Shown here: piece after piece, positions 59,960-64,000 of the stretch | Position numbering within the stretch: the stretch's first letter is position 1 | Layout of the letters: each line of letters begins with the position of its first letter | Source: Acanthosepion esculentum | Lineage: Eukaryota; Mollusca; Cephalopoda; Sepiida; Sepiidae | Assembly (NCBI GenBank): GCA_964036315.1 | Contig: OZ038510.1 | Coordinates: 85,787,073 to 85,851,072, forward strand | Direction of reading: 5' to 3' | DNA: 64,000 nt | Position numbers and translations under genes: made by a program | Notes under the pieces: generated by a model | Database searches by the model: none | What the model saw: the letters and a program-made list of their open reading frames with translations, nothing else | Told to the model about the DNA's origin: nothing

Positions 59960-60242
59960 ACTAGACTTTAGTTTACAGTTAAGCTGTGAGATATAGCCGT
60001 AGGTTCTATGCTAACAGTTTCTTCTGTTGCACGTCTCGCTTGTGGACCCCGCTTCCGTCTCCATGCTTTCCAGCCAACTTTGATCTTTAAAAATTTAAAT
60101 ACAATGTCAATCGCTATCTACTGTCTTCCTGATTACTCTTTTTGATGTCGCTAATTAGTAATGTTTCCGTTTCTAATTCTTCTAAACTCAGTAAACCCTT
60201 GTGTCTCAGTAGCTTTACTGCCTTGCATGGGGTGAAACTGAT
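59960..60242 (+). mobile_element. LINE-A-like 3' end, plus strand
   Basis: Pieces 'TSRLWTPLPSPCFPANF' and 'KYNVNRYLLSS' (about 60033-60125) precede 'cccttgtgtctcagtagc' and 'cttgcatggggtgaaac', the family terminus. Confidence 0.65.
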
Positions 60243-60349
60243 TTTTGAAAAAGACTAGTAGAACTGGTACAAGTTTTGATTACAGTATAAAATAGCATAT
60301 TGGTCGATAGATTTGAAGATAATGGGATAGACAGATACAAAGAAAGAAT

Positions 60350-60374
60350 TATACACACACACACACACACACAG

Positions 60375-60438
<64 letters not shown>
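60350..60438. repeat. (CA)n then (TA)n
   Basis: CA at 60353-60373 and TA at 60376-60438. Confidence 0.95.
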
Positions 60439-60442
<4 letters not shown>

Positions 60443-60559
60443 CAGCAAAAGATTACCTCATGTGGGTATAGTCTATTTCAAACAAGCACTGCTATGTGCC
60501 AGGTATCCTCAGCCCAATACTGTCTGGAAATGTTATTTTTTTTAATTTGGTTTAGATAG

Positions 60560-60697
60560 CGTTGTTGAAGACGTATGTGGCCGCTTAAGAGGGCGCCTCA
60601 GTTTAGATAAGGACTCTGGGTTGATGACCCTGGATCAATTTTAATATCTGATATTACTAGGATCCACCTGGATTATATACCAAAGGATCTATTACCT

Positions 60698-60788
<91 letters not shown>

Positions 60789-60800
60789 AGAGAGAGAGTG
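60560..60800. repeat. Repeat F copy, (TA)n and (GA)n
   Basis: 'ggattatataccaaaggatc' is the inverse of the copy near 7850. (TA)n at 60703-60740 and (GA)n at 60750-60798 follow. Confidence 0.7.
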
Positions 60801-61001
60801 AAAGAAGATAATTTTAAAAAAAATAATATTGTCAAACGCTTAGTTTAATTTTCCGATGATATTTTTCTAAAGTGTCGGTCGAAAGGTACCTAAAATTTAA
60901 TTCGTCGTGATACTTTTGTATCGTTATTTTTATGCATAATATATGATCTCTTTTTAAAAGATCATTTTATCCTGGTGTATATATATATATATATATATAT
61001 T

Positions 61002-61411
61002 CGACTCTCCCGTCGTATTCGATGTATGAGGGTCAAGCAGCTCAGTTCCTAGGAACTGACAGACCAGACACCAGCACATATGATTTAATTATAGTGGTGA
61101 AGGCTTTGTGCAGAACGAACCACACTTTTTGAAGGGCTGAATACAGAGACCTGGTGCACTATGTGCCACAAGGTCCCCAAATAACCCTCCGCAGGGTGTG
61201 AATTCAGAGTTGTCCTTCTCCTGGACCAGTTGCCATCCAAGGCTATAGAACGCAGTCTTTACTGCCATTTACCCATAGCTGGAGAGAGAATAAGAGGATT
61301 CATACCTTTTCCAAGGGTATATTAGCACGTACGTGAATCTAATGGATTCGACTGGAATTCGAACTTGGAGGTGCGGTGAAGTAATGGATAGCGGCTTGAA
61401 TTGAGGAATCG

Positions 61412-61413
<2 letters not shown>
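61002..61413 (-). mobile_element. SINE-2b copy 1 with inverted SINE-2 head
   Basis: Minus strand: B box 'agttcgaattccag' (about 61364), the SINE-2 core ('ccttggatggcaactggtcc'), then a different tail ('gtcgggct/caccactataattaaatc') ending at 61002 beside (TA)n (60979-61001). At 61372-61413 a plus-oriented head ('ggtgcggtgaagtaatggat') replaces the minus head, so two heads face each other. Confidence 0.7.
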
Positions 61414-61458
<45 letters not shown>

Positions 61459-61463
<5 letters not shown>

Positions 61464-61780
61464 ACTCTCCCGTCGAACTCGACGTATGAGGGTCAGACAG
61501 ATCAGTTCCCAGAAACTGAAAGCCCGACACCCACACAGGATTTGATTATAGTGGTGAAGGCTTTGTGAAGGGCCATCCACACTTTTTGGAGGGACGAATA
61601 CAGGGACCTGGTGCAACGAATGCCACAAGGTCCCCAAACAACCCTCCGCAGGTTTTGAATTCAGAGTTGTCCTTCTCCTAGACCAGTTGCCATCCAAGGC
61701 TATAGAACCCAGTCTGTCCTGCTATTTATCCATAGTTGGAGGGAGAAGAAGAGGATTCCCACCTTTCCCAAGGGTATTAG

Positions 61781-61790
<10 letters not shown>
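61459..61790 (-). mobile_element. SINE-2b copy 2, 5' truncated
   Basis: About 85% like copy 1 over core and tail by eye. (TA)n lies on both sides (61414-61459 and 61784-61826). The tRNA head is missing. The minus frame of 142 aa through it is not conserved and is rejected as a gene. Confidence 0.75.
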
Positions 61791-61834
<44 letters not shown>

Positions 61835-61904
61835 AGGTACTTCCAGAGAAACGCGACACCTAATGTTTAGAATGAATTTTTAAAACAACAAATTTCAAGC
61901 TAAT

Positions 61905-62057
61905 AGATTAAATTTAATATTTTCAATAAACAAGTACTTTGTCCTCCTGATTATTCTTTTGTCTTTCTGCTCACCATTATTATTTCTGTTCTTAATTCTG
62001 CCACAACCTGTAACCCCTTGTGTCTTAGTGGCTTTATTGTCTTTCATGGGGTGATCA
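61905..62057 (+). mobile_element. LINE-A-like terminal fragment
   Basis: 'ccccttgtgtcttagtggct' and 'gtctttcatggggtga' form the family 3' end. Confidence 0.6.
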
Positions 62058-62290
62058 GTCAGTTATGTGCCATGCGTGATACACGCTTAGGCGATCATAT
62101 ATCTTTTGATATATGGCTGACGCGGCAGATTTTTTTCCCGCAGTAGGTTGTCATTTCTTTCTGTGGTAGACCAGTTGCCATCCAAGGCTATAGAACCTGG
62201 TCTGTCCTGCTATTTACACATAGTTGGCCGGGCGGGGAAGAGGAATCATACATTTCCCAAGTGTATTAGCACGTAAGCGAATGTAATGGT
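62058..62290 (-). mobile_element. SINE-2, 5' truncated
   Basis: Tail 'cagttatgtgccatgcgtga', hairpin 'atatatcttttgatatat', core 'ccatccaaggctatagaacc'. The head is replaced at 62290 by SINE-3 tail sequence. Confidence 0.8.
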
Positions 62291-62425
62291 CTATATTTCT
62301 GAGATGAGGTATTATGTACACTATTTACATTATTCTGACTATTGTCCTCATCTTTGTCGCCATATTTATTATGACGTTTCGGCCGTTCTACGCTCCGGCC
62401 TTCTTCAAGTGGTTGGAATATTTTT
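62288..62425 (-). mobile_element. SINE-3 3' domain
   Basis: 'tctgagatgaggtattatgt' through 'ctccggccttcttcaagtgg' matches the units at 42.9 kb. Confidence 0.75.
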
Positions 62426-62539
62426 TTTTTAAAATGGTATCTCTGTCTTCAGACAGAGCGCAATTGTGTTGTGTCTTTATCTCCTATCAGAGCGCAACTA
62501 AAAATATTGAGATCTTCCCGGTTACAGTGAACAGTTACC

Positions 62540-63095
62540 CGCGACAGCATGTCTCTCATTCAACAACTAAAGAGCAGACGGGTGTTTTCGTTACCGACGG
62601 TTGCTGGGGTTGGGTTATTTCTGGACCTGGGTACACGCGCTCCGTGGGGTTCCCAACATTAAACTGACCTTGTGTCACATCCTGACAGCGTGCGGAGGCA
62701 AGTAAATACAATATGCCTTCGGTAGGACGAGGGGAACTACATTTTATCTCTCAGTTGTGTTTCAGTATTCGCACAGAACATAACTGATAAATGAGCGATG
62801 TCCGGTCCCGGGGATTCTAACCATGTCGCAGTACCTCCCCCATTGCACCAAAGAGGGAGGGTTGCTGGAATATCAACGCCAGCGCGACGTTGGTTTCGAG
62901 CAGCTCTCTGTCCGCTGTGCACGCGCTTCCTAATTTAAGCCGGCCTTGTGCCATATCCCGTCACTGTGGTGGGACGACGTAAATACCAAGTGTAGTATCT
63001 GTTCACCCATCTCTAATCGTAGTGATAATAGTAGCATTGCCTTATAAGGAAAAATTTGGCATTCATTGACTGAGTAGCCAATGCTACTTTAGATT
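62540..63095. repeat. Two 'GGCACAAGGCC' repeats and repeat I
   Basis: 62660-62680 and 62938-62960 carry the complement of 'tgtggcacaaggccggttta', each with a GC-rich side. 62986-63004 has 'caagtgtagtatctgttc', a U2-like phrase. 63031-63090 is an inverted repeat with 9-bp perfect ends ('gtagcattg'/'caatgctac'). Confidence 0.5.
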
Positions 63096-64000
63096 GAAAT
63101 TTCTAAAATCTTTTTCTTAAATTTTTCAGGAAAATAAATTTCTGCTCTGTTTCTTACACTAACGTAAAGAAAGCAGATCGGCATTCATTGAGTAAGCAAA
63201 ATTTATCAAGTCCAGAAAATGTTATCGCTCTTTCTATTATTAATAGCCGTTTCCTTCCTAGCCTTTTGTTTGAAGTAGTGGGAATATCAACATCTTGAAA
63301 TAAATAAATGGCATAAAGTTGCGTAAGAAATAAGTAACTTGCGGAATAGGTGTCCGTTATTTGAGCCCCCAGAAGCGTCCTGAAGATCTTTGAAAATGTC
63401 CTTGAAAAAAATACAACCATCCAGGCAATAATAATAGTCGCTCGTATACTTTCTGCTATAGCGCCTAGCCTATCCCTATTACAAACCCCTGCTCAGGCAC
63501 ATTTCTGCTTTGTTCAACACCTTCAGAGCCCAACCCATAGTTTATATAGAAATTATGCCGAGCGGACTTAGCCATACTTTCTGGGAGAAAGAGCATTACT
63601 TGGTGATTAATTGTTTGAACAAAGACGGCATGCTCAAACAATCAGTTACGGTGACTTGTGACTTCGTGCTAGCAAAACCATAGACAAAAAAATCTATCTA
63701 CCCAATTACACCCACAAGGCTTGGGTCAGCTTGTAGTAGGGTTTTTCCGGTACTTTCCAAAGCTGCCAAACGCTCGGATCTCTCCGGTAGACGTTACTTT
63801 CCTGACAGTAAGCGAATCTTCTTACGACTCTATCAAGTGGCCATTTGATCTAAACAATAACTTTACAGAAATCAACAAGAATACTGAGGAGGGTGCTGAA
63901 ATATTTACGAGAAATTACTATGATGTTTTTCGCGATTGTCACCAGATAGATGGGAAAACACAATTTTTATTTTATTTATTTACACTTGGAGTGGTCTAGG
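63096..64000. other. Unique sequence at window end
   Basis: A short hairpin 'attgtttga'/'tcaaacaat' lies at 63609-63641. The frame 63721-63999 has mixed composition and no stop before the window edge. It matches no family I know, so it could be part of an exon, but there is no positive evidence. Confidence 0.3.

Noticed and set aside
61269..61697. 142-aa minus frame
   Set aside because: It runs through SINE-2b and (TA)n and is not kept in the sister copy.
63721..63999. 92-aa frame at the window edge
   Set aside because: Possible exon, but there is no family match, no splice evidence and no repeat homology; not supportable as a gene.

Overview
This is a repeat-dominated eukaryotic (metazoan) window with no intact host protein gene that I can support. 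It is AT-rich and carries dozens of (TA)n, (TATC)n, (GAAA)n, (CA)n and (ATT)n tracts. It also holds five classes of decayed mobile element: mariner/Tc1 DNA transposons, Penelope-like elements, APE-type non-LTR retrotransposons, R2/R4-type non-LTR retrotransposons with a restriction-like endonuclease, and several tRNA-derived SINE families. The mix fits a large repeat-rich invertebrate genome, perhaps a mollusc or other marine invertebrate. No single diagnostic gene is present, so the taxon is inference.

Layout. 0-10 kb: an LTR-like duplicated promoter block, SINE-1 copies in inverted pairs around (TA)n, a near full-length but broken mariner (2146-3420), a ladder of alternating inverted 18-bp motifs in (TA)n (3916-4656), a candidate 24-nt microexon (4840-4863), a Penelope-like fragment (6978-7757), a palindrome, a LINE 3' end and a short inverted-repeat element. 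10-20 kb: sparse AT-rich DNA with SINE-2/SINE-4 copies, a long palindrome, a SINE-1 head-to-head pair, a three-unit tandem repeat and a (TATC)n block. 20-26 kb: inverted and tandem copies of an R2/R4-type element with CCHC and PD-D endonuclease motifs, then a tandem array of U2 snRNA 5' fragments. 26-29 kb: a 13-copy compound GATA minisatellite. 29-32 kb: a mariner carrying a SINE with 11-bp target-site duplications, fused to a Tc1-like (DD36E by my count) transposase. 33-35.4 kb: a 2.5-kb GAAA-rich higher-order repeat. 36-41 kb: transposase N-terminus, SINE-4, Penelope and LINE fragments. 41.9-48.3 kb: two satellites, a ~55-bp unit and a 68-bp unit of about 72 copies. 49-64 kb: a DNA-transposon fragment, repeated hairpins, nested LINEs, three consecutive pieces of a YADD-type LINE, a long decayed R2/R4-type element and SINE clusters.

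How it fits together. There is no operon or pathway here. The coherent story is insertion history: elements nest inside one another (SINE in mariner, LINE in minisatellite, LINE next to an R2/R4 reverse transcriptase, GC-rich element in an R2/R4 gene). Nearly every SINE or palindrome ends at a (TA)n or (CA)n tract. Inverted duplication around those tracts recurs at many places and is the most distinctive feature of the window.
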